Shown here piece by piece: positions 1 to 7,554 of a DNA stretch of 12,782 bases. A program made the position numbers and the translations under genes. The notes beneath the pieces are model-generated. The model searched no databases, had not been told where the DNA came from, and saw only the letters and a program-made list of their open reading frames with translations. Source of the stretch: an uncultured Eubacteriales bacterium (GTDB lineage: Bacteria > Bacillota > Clostridia > Christensenellales > Borkfalkiaceae); assembly GCA_900547645.1 (NCBI GenBank), contig URHP01000044.1, forward strand, positions 1 to 12,782, in the 5' to 3' direction. Within the stretch, counting starts at the first letter, position 1, and every line of letters begins with the position of its first letter.

Positions 1-751
1 CCTCCACTTCGCCGCCGCATGCAGCAGCCGCAAACAAAAACGTTCCCGCTTCGATACGGTCCTTCATGGGACGGTATGTTGCGCCGTGCAGTTCCTTCAC
101 CCCCTCGATCTCGATGACGTCCGTCCCCGCTCCCGCGACTTTTGCTCCCATCGCGTTGAGGAAATTCTGCAGATCGACGATTTCCGGCTCTTTCGCCGCA
201 CCCGTAAGCACCGTCCTGCCCTCCGCCTTGACCGCCGCAAGCAGAATGTTTTCCGTCGCGCCGACGCTCGGAAAATCCAGCAGGATCTCCGCCCCCCGCA
301 GCTTTGCACACTCGCAGAAGATAAAACCGTCCCGTTCCGAGATCGTCACGCCCAGCCGTTTGAGCGCGGAAAGATGCAGATCGATGGGACGCAGCCCGAT
401 GTCGCATCCGCCCGGATAAGCGATGAGTGCACGTCCGAAGCGGGAGAGAAGGGAGCCAAGCATAAAGACGGAAGACCGCAGTTCCCGCGTCAGCGACGAC
501 GGGATCTCGTGACAGCAGGCATCGGCGCTGTCGATGGTGACGTTTCCCCCCGAAAAGCGCACGGTTGCTCCGAGCTCGCGCAAGATCTGCGCCATGCAGG
601 CAACGTCGGAAATATTGGGCGCGTCGCGGATGACGACGCGCTTTTCCGTCAGGATCGAAGCGGCAAGCAACGGCAATACGGAATTTTTTGCCGACTGCAG
701 CGCGATGCTCCCCGCAAGCCGCCTTCCCCCGTCGATTACGTATTTATCCAT
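1..751 (-). CDS. murA: UDP-N-acetylglucosamine 1-carboxyvinyltransferase MurA (partial, C-terminus off the left edge)
   Basis: MurA transfers enolpyruvate from PEP to UDP-GlcNAc, the first committed cytoplasmic step of peptidoglycan synthesis and the target of fosfomycin. Translating the minus strand from the ATG at 751 gives 250 codons with no stop before the edge. The family is about 420 residues, so some 170 C-terminal residues are outside the window. Visible marks are the N-terminal SAKNSVLP (Lys22-Asn23 of the active site), the loop PGGCDIGLRPIDLH with the catalytic Cys at about residue 116, and DRIEAGTFLFAAA near residue 231. A good ribosome site (AGGAG, 7 nt before ATG) supports the start. 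The usual RAS before the loop reads RSS here. It follows ftsW by 104 nt, in a slot where Bacillus has murG. Bacillota often carry two paralogues (MurA and MurZ), and this fragment does not show which one it is. Confidence 0.95.
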   Translation of the reverse strand, partial: MDKYVIDGGRRLAGSIALQSAKNSVLPLLAASILTEKRVVIRDAPNISDVACMAQILRELGATVRFSGGNVTIDSADACCHEIPSSLTRELRSSVFMLGSLLSRFGRALIAYPGGCDIGLRPIDLHLSALKRLGVTISERDGFIFCECAKLRGAEILLDFPSVGATENILLAAVKAEGRTVLTGAAKEPEIVDLQNFLNAMGAKVAGAGTDVIEIEGVKELHGATYRPMKDRIEAGTFLFAAAACGGEVE

Positions 752-778
752 AAATTCTCTCCTATCGTATTTCAAAAG

Positions 779-840
779 GCGGACCGTCGTCCGCTCCTGC
801 GCATACAAAAATCTGCCCGGACTCCGCCCGCGCGGAGCGG
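779..840 (-). other. Possible attenuator-like alternative stem pairings in the ftsW-murA gap
   Basis: Read on the minus strand, the 104-nt gap holds three mutually exclusive arms. CCGCTCC (834-840) is exactly complementary to GGAGCGG (791-797). The latter overlaps the 5' arm of a second hairpin, GCGGAC-GACG-GTCCGC (779-794), which is followed by CTTTTG. The layout resembles an antiterminator/terminator pair that could set murA transcription apart from the operon upstream. The T-run is short and the stem only 6 bp, so a strong terminator is unlikely. The pairings are seen in the sequence; the function is inferred. Confidence 0.3.
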
Positions 841-855
841 CTCGTTTTTTGTACG

Positions 856-1992
856 CTACACAGTCCATTGTATGAGTTTTTTGGTTTGCGTGTGTCTGGA
901 CACCCCGTACACGATGCCCATTCCCGCCATGGTCACGATGAGAGAAGTATTCCCCGCGGAGACAAGCGGCAGCGGCAGTCCCGTCGGCGGAATGCATCCG
1001 CTGACGACGAGGGCGTTCAGCGTACACTGTACGGCAAACGCAAGCGTGATCCCTCCCGCAAGAAGAAACCCATAAAAATTCCCGCACCGCGCGGCGATGC
1101 GAAATCCCCGCCATACAATAAATCCGATGAGAAGAAAGAGCGCAAGCACGCCGAAAAATCCCGTCTCTTCGGCGATCACGGAGAGGATGAAATCGCTTTC
1201 CGCAAAGGGCAGAAACCGATATTTCTGGCGGGACCGGAACAGCCCGACGCCGAACAGATTGCCGTTTGACAGTCCGTAAAGCGACTGAATGAGCTGATAC
1301 CCCTCTTCCTTGGGCGACGCCCATGGATCCATGAACGCCGAAAGCCGCTGCAGGCGGTACGGTTCCATGAGAATGAGCGCGGGAACCGCGAACAGCACGG
1401 GAATGCAGATCACCGCAAGCGCCTTTTTTGAGATTCCGGCAAGAAAGAGCATTCCGATCATGACGGCGCCGACGCACATCGTGACGGACATGTTCGGCTC
1501 AAGCATGATGAGCACGCAGACGGCAAGCCCGGCGCCGAGCACGGGAAGACTGCCCCCGAGCGTACGCATGCGGGCGGGATCCTTGGCAAAATATCCTGCG
1601 GCGAACAACACAAATCCAAGTTTGGCGATCTCCGACGGCTGTATCGTAAACGAGCCGATCCCGATCCAGCGCGTCGCTCCGTAATTGCTCTTGCCGAGCC
1701 CCGGCACGAATACGAGCGCAAGAAGGATAAGGGAGACAAGCAGTGCCGGAAGTCCCCATCGGCGCAGTTTTTCGTAGTGCAGAAAACTGATCCCGATCAT
1801 TGCCGCCGCGCCAATCAAAAAGCCGACAAGCTGCTTACGGAAAAACCATGCGGAATCTCCGTATTGCACCTCTGCGTTATAACTGCTTGCCGAATACACG
1901 CACACAACGCCGTACGCGGCGAGCAGCAGGACGGCAACCAGAAAAAGCAGATCGCCTTTGCCGGCGCCGAAACTATGCCTCGCTCTCTTCAC
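856..1992 (-). CDS. ftsW: Peptidoglycan glycosyltransferase FtsW/SpoVE (SEDS family)
   Basis: SEDS-family membrane glycosyltransferase that polymerises lipid II into septal glycan with its partner class B PBP, here the FtsI homologue upstream. The 378-residue protein is almost all hydrophobic helices. It has the SEDS motifs GATRWIGIGSFTIQPSE (about residue 105), FAESDFILSVIAEETGFFG with the predicted catalytic Asp at about 267, and PPTGLPLPLVSAGNTSLI near 335. The last motif usually ends SYGGSS or SAGGTS, so the Asn is a small departure. I chose the GTG at 1992 because GGAGG (1999-2003) lies 6 nt upstream. An in-frame ATG at 2007 has no ribosome site and would add 5 residues. The start lies inside the end of murD (20-nt overlap), implying coupled translation. 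From this sequence alone FtsW and SpoVE cannot be told apart; RodA is less likely given the dcw context. Confidence 0.93.
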   Translation of the reverse strand: MKRARHSFGAGKGDLLFLVAVLLLAAYGVVCVYSASSYNAEVQYGDSAWFFRKQLVGFLIGAAAMIGISFLHYEKLRRWGLPALLVSLILLALVFVPGLGKSNYGATRWIGIGSFTIQPSEIAKLGFVLFAAGYFAKDPARMRTLGGSLPVLGAGLAVCVLIMLEPNMSVTMCVGAVMIGMLFLAGISKKALAVICIPVLFAVPALILMEPYRLQRLSAFMDPWASPKEEGYQLIQSLYGLSNGNLFGVGLFRSRQKYRFLPFAESDFILSVIAEETGFFGVLALFLLIGFIVWRGFRIAARCGNFYGFLLAGGITLAFAVQCTLNALVVSGCIPPTGLPLPLVSAGNTSLIVTMAGMGIVYGVSRHTQTKKLIQWTV

Positions 1993-3382
1993 CCGCTGCC
2001 TCCGCATGCGCGGGACGGGCGAGCGTCCTGCGTTCCTCTGTCAGTTCCTGCATGATCTGCGCAAACCGCTCGCCGCGCTCTTCATAGCTCTTGAAACTGT
2101 CAAAACTCGCAGACGCGGGGCTCAGAAGCACGTTCTGTCCCTTCTGCGCCGTCAGAAATGCAACGCGTACGGCAAGATCGAAGGGACGGCAGAGCGTCAC
2201 CTTAAAAAACTTTTCGCGGACGGCGGCATCGAACAGCCGGAACGCATTTTCTCCGTACAGGACGGCGTGCACCACCCCCGAGCGTTTGATCGCCGCAAAC
2301 AGCGGTTCATAAGCGTATCCCTTATCTTTGCCGCCGAGCAAAATGACGCTTTCCCCCTTGACGCTCTCCACTGCCTTGATCGCCGCATCCACATTGGTCG
2401 CCTTGCTGTCGTCGATGAACGTCACGCCGTCCGCTTCGCCAAGTTTTTGCAAACGGTGCGGGATGCCGCGGAACGACCTGAGCGCCGAAGCGATCACCGC
2501 GCTTTCCACCCCCATCAGCTTGCAGGCGCATACGGCGGCAAGCGCATCCGCTTCGTTGTGTCTCCCTTCGAGCGGCAGCTCGGAAACGGGCAGAATGCGT
2601 TCGTCTTTCCAACAGATCATCCCGTCGGAACAATACGCACCGTCCGTCTTTCCGGAAAGCGAAAATCCGACGACCTTTGCCCGCGTCTTTTCCGCAAACG
2701 AACGCACGATGGGATCGTCCTGATTGAGAACAGCAAACTCGCTCTCCGCGCAGTTCTTCAGAAGCCGCGATTTGAGATAGATATAGTTCTCCATCGTATA
2801 ATGGCGGTTGAGATGATCTTCCGTCAGATTGAGGAATACGGCAACGTGCGGGCGGAGCGAAGTGAGCGTTTCAAGCTGAAAAGAAGAAATTTCCGCGACG
2901 GCGATCCCGTCCGTTTCCAGCTCCGGAAGGCAGGAAGTGATCGGCTTTCCGATATTGCCGCAGACCACGGCATTCTTTCCCACCGCGCGCAGAATGTGTC
3001 CGATCATGGAGACGGTCGTCGTCTTGCCGTTTGTCCCCGTAACGGCAATGACGGGACAATGCAGGGCGCGCGCGCCAAGTTCCGCCTCCCCTACGATCGC
3101 CTTGCCGGCTTTTTTGAAGGCGACGGCGAGCGGATGGTCAATGGGGATCCCCGGACTTAAAACGAGCACGTCGCATTCTGCGGCGCGCGAAAAAACTTCC
3201 TCTTTGGATACAGTGCGGCAACCGAGCGCGGAAAGGCGCTCGGTCGCCGCGCGTACGTTTTCATCGTCCACATCGTCATACAGATACACCGCTTTGGCGT
3301 GCTGCGCGACAAGATATTCGGCAGCCGAGATCCCCGAACGGGAAATGCCTGCCACAAGAAAGGTCTGCATCGGAAAAAACAT
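1973..3382 (-). CDS. murD: UDP-N-acetylmuramoyl-L-alanine--D-glutamate ligase MurD
   Basis: Cytoplasmic ATP-dependent ligase that adds D-glutamate to UDP-MurNAc-L-Ala. D-Glu would come from the racemase encoded upstream at 9940-10788. The 469 residues match the usual 440-470. Motifs in order are the N-terminal dinucleotide-like GISRSGIS (12-19), SPGIP (76-80), ATP loop TGTNGKTTT (115-123), GNIGKP (142-147), EISSFQLE (164-171), LNLTEDHLNRH (184-194), the probable carbamylated Lys204 in YLKSR, GRHNEAD (273-279), PHR (308-310), DDSKATN (324-330), LLGGKDKG (348-355) and LSPASASFDSF (420-430). The ATG at 3382 follows AAGGAGG with a short 4-nt spacing. mraY ends 27 nt upstream and ftsW overlaps the 3' end. 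The last 20 or so residues are Ala/Glu-rich and lie outside the core fold. Confidence 0.97.
   Translation of the reverse strand: MFFPMQTFLVAGISRSGISAAEYLVAQHAKAVYLYDDVDDENVRAATERLSALGCRTVSKEEVFSRAAECDVLVLSPGIPIDHPLAVAFKKAGKAIVGEAELGARALHCPVIAVTGTNGKTTTVSMIGHILRAVGKNAVVCGNIGKPITSCLPELETDGIAVAEISSFQLETLTSLRPHVAVFLNLTEDHLNRHYTMENYIYLKSRLLKNCAESEFAVLNQDDPIVRSFAEKTRAKVVGFSLSGKTDGAYCSDGMICWKDERILPVSELPLEGRHNEADALAAVCACKLMGVESAVIASALRSFRGIPHRLQKLGEADGVTFIDDSKATNVDAAIKAVESVKGESVILLGGKDKGYAYEPLFAAIKRSGVVHAVLYGENAFRLFDAAVREKFFKVTLCRPFDLAVRVAFLTAQKGQNVLLSPASASFDSFKSYEERGERFAQIMQELTEERRTLARPAHAEAAGEESEA
1999..2003 (-). promoter_or_regulatory. Ribosome binding site deciding the ftsW start
   Basis: GGAGG on the minus strand, inside the 3' end of murD and 6 nt before a GTG at 1992. 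The in-frame ATG at 2007 has no comparable site upstream, so this favours GTG as the start of ftsW. Confidence 0.6.
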
Positions 3383-3409
3383 GCGTCCTCCTTCTCCCCG
3401 CGCGGGGGA

Positions 3410-4357
3410 TCAGGCAAACGGCAGAAAGAGCGTGAGCGCAAGGAGCGCCGTCGTCAGCGCATACGCATACGCGATCTTCGCCTCGGAAAAGCCCTTTTTC
3501 TGAAAATGATGGTGGATGGGCGCCATCAGAAAAATCCGTCTACCCGTTTTTTTGTAATATATGACCTGAAGGATGACGGATATGCTTGAAAGGACAAACA
3601 TAAAGCCGAGAATCGGAATGACGAGCGCATTCCCGGAAAAAAGCGCGGCAGAAGCGGCAAACCCGCCCAAAGACAGAGATCCCGTATCCCCCATGAAGAG
3701 GGACGCGCGGCTCGTGTTGAACAAAAGGTACGCCGCAAGCGCGCCCGTCAGACAGATGCAGAGCACCGAAAGCGGCGCGCTTTCCGCCTGTAAGCCGAGC
3801 AGCATTGCAAGCGCGAGAAAAAAGACGGCGCTCACTCCGCCCGCAAGCCCGTCCAGTCCGTCTGTCAGATTGACGCCGTTTACCGTCGCAACAAAGACGA
3901 ATACGCCGAGCGGAAGCATCCACCAGCCGATGTCAAATGCAAGCTGCGTATAGGGAATGCGCAGCACCGTCATTCCCTCAAGGCAGCAGTAGACGGACGC
4001 GATCACGGCAACGCCGAGCTGGAAAACGATCTTCTGGTAGGCGCGCAGTCCGAGATTGCTCCCGCGCCGTTTTTTCAGAAAGTCGTCCAGAAATCCGACG
4101 ACGAGATAACCGAGTCCGACGCTGAGCGCGACCCAGAAAGGCTTGTCCGCGCCGCGCACGCACACAAGCGCTGCGATCACGGCAGCAAACACAAAGGCAA
4201 GCCCGCCCATCGTGGGCGTGCCCTCTTTCTGACGATGCTCTTTGACGTATACGAGGATATGCTGTCCGCCCAATCGCCGCAGAAGCGGGATCGCAAGCGC
4301 GCACAGCAAAAGCGAAAGCACAAAGGCAAGAAGAAATGCGAAGATCGATTGCTGCAT
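3410..4357 (-). CDS. mraY: Phospho-N-acetylmuramoyl-pentapeptide-transferase MraY
   Basis: Integral membrane enzyme that moves phospho-MurNAc-pentapeptide from UDP to undecaprenyl phosphate, forming lipid I. The product of 315 residues has about ten hydrophobic segments. It carries KEGTPTMGG (44-52), the Asp pair in GFLDDFLK (91-92), NLTDGLDG (163-170), FMGDTGSLSLG (221-231) and the loop FLMAPIHHHFQKKG with His282-284, all hallmarks of the family. I start it at the ATG at 4357, 4 nt after the murE stop, with a GGGAAG ribosome site overlapping that stop. This matches the N-terminus of known MraY proteins. A TTG at 4384 inside murE would add 9 residues and has no obvious ribosome site. Adjacent genes make the substrate (murE, murD), although murF, which adds D-Ala-D-Ala, is not seen here. 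Confidence 0.97.
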   Translation of the reverse strand: MQQSIFAFLLAFVLSLLLCALAIPLLRRLGGQHILVYVKEHRQKEGTPTMGGLAFVFAAVIAALVCVRGADKPFWVALSVGLGYLVVGFLDDFLKKRRGSNLGLRAYQKIVFQLGVAVIASVYCCLEGMTVLRIPYTQLAFDIGWWMLPLGVFVFVATVNGVNLTDGLDGLAGGVSAVFFLALAMLLGLQAESAPLSVLCICLTGALAAYLLFNTSRASLFMGDTGSLSLGGFAASAALFSGNALVIPILGFMFVLSSISVILQVIYYKKTGRRIFLMAPIHHHFQKKGFSEAKIAYAYALTTALLALTLFLPFA

Positions 4358-4361
4358 CAGA

Positions 4362-5789
4362 TCACTTCCCGACAAGTTTTTCAATCACAGCTTTGTCATC
4401 GTAATCATATTTTATGCCCATGATCTCCTGATATTTCTCGCCGCCCTTGCCCGCCACAAGCAAGACGTCGCCCTCGGAAAGCATGCCGAGCGCATAGCGG
4501 ATCGCCTTTTCCCGCTCTTCCACCGCCACATATTCGGAAGTCAGCGGTTTTATCCCGGATTCGATGGCAGAGATGATCGAATACGGATCCTCATAGCGCG
4601 GATTATCCGAAGTGATCACCGAAAAATCGGCGCAACGCGCGGCAACCGCTCCCATCTTTTCCCGCTTGCCGGTATCACGGTTCCCGCCGCACCCGAAGAG
4701 CACGATCAACCGTCCGGCGCAATGTTCGCGCAGTGCCGAAAGCGACTTTTCCAATCCGTCCGGCGTGTGCGCAAAATCGACGAACACGTCGCCTCCATGA
4801 AAATTCGCCACCCACTCGAGCCTCCCGTCCACATGCGTCTTTGCAAGCCCGCGCACGATCGCATCCGCAGGCGCGCCGAGCCGCTTTGCCGCGCACGCCG
4901 CCGCAAGCGCATTGGACAGATTATGTCTTCCGGTCAACGGGATCATGACTTCGCACAGTTCATCCTGTAAGTTCAGCACCGCTTTACAGCCGCGCAGCGT
5001 ATCGCTTTCCACCACCGCAAAGGCATCCGACGGCGTTTCCAGCCCGTACGTCACATGCCCGATCTCACCCGCCAGCCCGCGCGAAAACGCATCGTCTGCG
5101 TTGAGTACGGCAAACGCGCAGCGTTCTTTGGTAAACAGCGACTTCTTTGCGGCGGCGTAGGCATCCATTGTCCCAAAGAAATCGAGATGATCGCGCGTTA
5201 AGTTCGTGAACACAGCGACGTCATAGAAGATGGGAACCTCTTTGCGAAGCGCCAGCGCATGTGCCGACACCTCCATGACGGCAGCCCGCATGCCCGCGTT
5301 CACCATGTCCTGCAGAAGCGCAAACAGACAGACGGGATCAGGCGTCGTCAACGAAGGCGGCACCCGTACCCCGGCATAGGCGGCGCCGAGCGTTCCGATG
5401 ATACCCGTCGGAACGCCCGCCTCCTCGAGAATGTTGGCGATCATCGCCGCCGTCGTCGTCTTGCCGTTCGTCCCCGTCACGCCGACCATCCGCATCGCGC
5501 GTTCGGGATGACGGTAAAACGCCGCGGCAATGCGCGCCATCGCCTCTCTTCCGTCGGAGACAACGAGCTGTGCGCACGGGAAAGGGAGTTTTCGTTCGCA
5601 GACGAGCGCGCAGGCGCCCCTGCCGACCGCTTCGGCAGCACAGTCGTGCGCATCCGTCTTTGTTCCGCAAAAACAGAAGAAGAGATCGCCCTCTCCCGCC
5701 ACACGGCTGTCCGTACACAATCCGCATACATCCGCATCGCCCGAAAGCACCGATCCCGGAAGTTCTTTTGCTATTTCGGAAAGTTTCAT
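4362..5789 (-). CDS. murE: UDP-MurNAc-tripeptide ligase MurE (predicted meso-diaminopimelate-adding)
   Basis: Cytoplasmic ATP-dependent ligase adding the third residue of the stem peptide to UDP-MurNAc-L-Ala-D-Glu. The 475 residues are a typical length. Seen are the ATP loop TGTNGKTTT (105-113), LTTPDP (147-152), MEVSAHAL (172-179; usually VSSHAL), FTNLTRDHLDFFGTM, the probable carbamylated Lys in AAAKKSLF (215/216), TGRHNLSNALAA, GCGGNRDTGKR (367-375), TSDNPRYEDP (393-402) and GKGGEKYQ (447-454). DNPR is the known signature of meso-DAP-adding enzymes, whereas L-Lys enzymes carry DNPA-like sequences. A cell wall with meso-DAP is therefore inferred. The ATG directly follows the TAA of the PBP gene (TAAATG) and GGAGG lies 5 nt before it, so translation is probably coupled. 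Its 3' end is followed 4 nt later by mraY. Confidence 0.97.
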   Translation of the reverse strand: MKLSEIAKELPGSVLSGDADVCGLCTDSRVAGEGDLFFCFCGTKTDAHDCAAEAVGRGACALVCERKLPFPCAQLVVSDGREAMARIAAAFYRHPERAMRMVGVTGTNGKTTTAAMIANILEEAGVPTGIIGTLGAAYAGVRVPPSLTTPDPVCLFALLQDMVNAGMRAAVMEVSAHALALRKEVPIFYDVAVFTNLTRDHLDFFGTMDAYAAAKKSLFTKERCAFAVLNADDAFSRGLAGEIGHVTYGLETPSDAFAVVESDTLRGCKAVLNLQDELCEVMIPLTGRHNLSNALAAACAAKRLGAPADAIVRGLAKTHVDGRLEWVANFHGGDVFVDFAHTPDGLEKSLSALREHCAGRLIVLFGCGGNRDTGKREKMGAVAARCADFSVITSDNPRYEDPYSIISAIESGIKPLTSEYVAVEEREKAIRYALGMLSEGDVLLVAGKGGEKYQEIMGIKYDYDDKAVIEKLVGK

Positions 5790-7539
5790 TTATTCCTCCG
5801 ACGGGGGCAATTGCAGAAGCCCGATGATCCCTTCGAAAATTTCTTTGGCACAGGGCGCGGCGACCGTGCTCCCGTAATAGGAGCCCTGCGGTTCGTCCAC
5901 GATCACCAATGCAAGATACTGCGGTTCGTCGGCAGGAAAATAACCGATGAAGGACGAGACGTACTTTCCCTGCGCAATATGACCGTTCTCATATTTCTGC
6001 GCCGTTCCCGTCTTACCCGCCACGCGATACCCTTCGATATATGCCTTCTTTCCGCTTCCGTCCCGCACGACGCCTTCCAGCATGGAGGAAAGGATGCGGG
6101 AAGCCTCCTCGCTCACCGTCCTCCCGACGAGCGCGGGCTGCGTTTGTTCGACGACCGCGCCCTCCTGGGTCACAATTGCATCGACAAGCCGCGGCGCGTA
6201 ATAATATCCGCCGTTGACCGCCGCGGCTGCGGCGCAGGCAAGCTGCAAAGGCGTGACCGCAATGGTCTGCCCGAACCCGATGCGCGCAAAATCGCAGTCG
6301 CGCAGCGTGCTCTCCGGAAGCAGCATTCCGATCGCCTCGCCGGGAAAAATCCAGTCCCGTCGCCCGTCCGAAACGGAAGGCGGAAAGGTAGTCGTAAAAT
6401 GTTTCCTTTCCGAGCGAGAGCGCGATGTCCACGAAACACGGGTTACAGCTATTATTGAGCGCTTCGGCGAGCGTCTGATTGGAATGCTTGCCGTTTGCAT
6501 GATCGCTCCAGCAGCGGATCGTCGTCCCGTCCACCGTACGGGTGCGGGAGGAAGAAAAGACGCGGTTCAGGGCATAGGCATTGGGATTTCCCCGCAGGGA
6601 TTCTTCGATATTCGCCGCCGCCGTAACGATTTTGAAGGTGGATCCCGGCTCATAGACGTCGCTCACGAGCGCATTGCGCGAAAGCGCGTTGAGCGCAGAA
6701 AGATCGTTGCGCGGAATGTCGTTGAGGTCATAGGAAGGAAGATTGACCATTGCCAATACGGAAAAATCGGAGGGATCGAGCACGATCGCCCGCGCCGCCT
6801 TGGCGGAATATTCGGACAGCGCTTTCCCCATCGCTTCTTCGGCGATCGATTGAATGCGATAATCGAGCGTCAGCCGCAGGTCGAGCCCGTCCGTCCCCGG
6901 AATATACGCAGCCGTCGCCCCTTCGAGATCGACGCCAACCAGATCGGTCTCAAACAGGATCTCACCCTTCTCGCCGGCGAGATAACTGTCATAATACTGT
7001 TCGATCCCGGTCGAACCGGCGCCGTCGTAGGAAGTGAAACCGAGCACCTGGCAGGCAAGCGAACCGTGCGGATAAAAACGCTTATCGTCCCGTGCATAAT
7101 ACACGCCCGCAAGGTCGGCACCCTCGATCCGCTCCACAACCGATTTTTCCGCACGCTTGACAAGGACGATCTCTGAACGGCTTCCGTCCGTCAGCTTTTT
7201 GAGAACGTCGTCATAGGAGAGCCCGAGCGTTCCCGCAAGCAATGTCGCCGTGTTTTCTGCATCCGTAACCGCATTGGCGCGCGCATAAACGCTGTATGCA
7301 GCCACATTGCCCGCCAGCAGTTCCCCGTTCCGGTCATAGATATTGCCGCGTCCCGCAGAGACGGGGATCTCCCGCGTCCATTGATCGATCGCCCGCGCAT
7401 TCAGATCGTCCTCCCAGATGACCTGTATGTAAAAGAAGCGCATGAGAAAAAGGCAAAAAAGAAAGGTTATCGCCGCAATGACGGCAAATAACCTCTTTCG
7501 TAAGACAGACAAGGAGAAATCCCGCTGTTTGATATTCAA
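5790..7539 (-). CDS. ftsI: Class B penicillin-binding protein (FtsI/PBP2B/SpoVD type), frameshifted as sequenced
   Basis: Septal transpeptidase that cross-links glycan made by FtsW. Two frames together encode one protein. Codons 1-398 run from 7539 to 6346, and the rest (184 residues) from 6344 to 5790. The join is at a T5 run (6345-6349), where one T too many breaks the conserved TGLDF-PGEA. With one T removed, the protein is 582 residues: a membrane segment (about 16-37), RGNIYDRNGELLA (64-76), SxxK at Ser300-Lys303 (GSTFK), SxN at Ser364 (SCN) and KTG at 509-511 (AGKTGTAQ). Unrepaired, translation runs on to 6013 without the KTG box and would be inactive. No PASTA domain follows, unlike Bacillus SpoVD or PBP2B. 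The start must be the TTG at 7539, since an in-frame TAA lies 18 nt upstream and GGAGG lies 3 nt before the TTG. Family call is firm; whether the shift is real or an assembly error is open. Confidence 0.9.
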
Positions 7540-7542
7540 TTT

Positions 7543-7547
7543 CCTCC
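7543..7547 (-). promoter_or_regulatory. Ribosome binding site for the TTG start of the PBP gene
   Basis: GGAGG on the minus strand, 3 nt before the TTG at 7539. An in-frame TAA 18 nt upstream of that TTG, with no ATG or GTG between, leaves the TTG as the only start that includes the membrane anchor. The spacing is shorter than usual. Confidence 0.55.
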
Positions 7548-7554
7548 GGACTGA

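Noticed and set aside
822..850. Plus-strand hairpin CTCCG...CGGAG followed by TTTTTT
   Set aside because: The T-run is 7 nt away from the stem and no plus-strand gene ends here, so a plus-strand terminator is not supported.
1958..3160. Long plus-strand open frames (about 320-400 codons) opposite murA/ftsW, murD, murE, the PBP gene, rsmH and murI
   Set aside because: They lie antisense to clearly conserved genes, have Arg/His/Pro-rich compositions with no recognisable motifs, and are expected by chance when GC-rich codons on one strand leave few stops on the other.
3396..3407. CCCCGCGCGGGG palindrome between mraY and murD
   Set aside because: Only a 4-bp stem with a GCGC loop can form and no T-run follows, so it is neither a terminator nor a convincing regulatory hairpin.
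6013..6344. Continuation of the PBP first frame for 110 codons past the frameshift
   Set aside because: This stretch is Arg/Ala/Cys-rich and unlike any PBP, while the other frame over the same bases encodes the conserved transpeptidase end including the KTG box.
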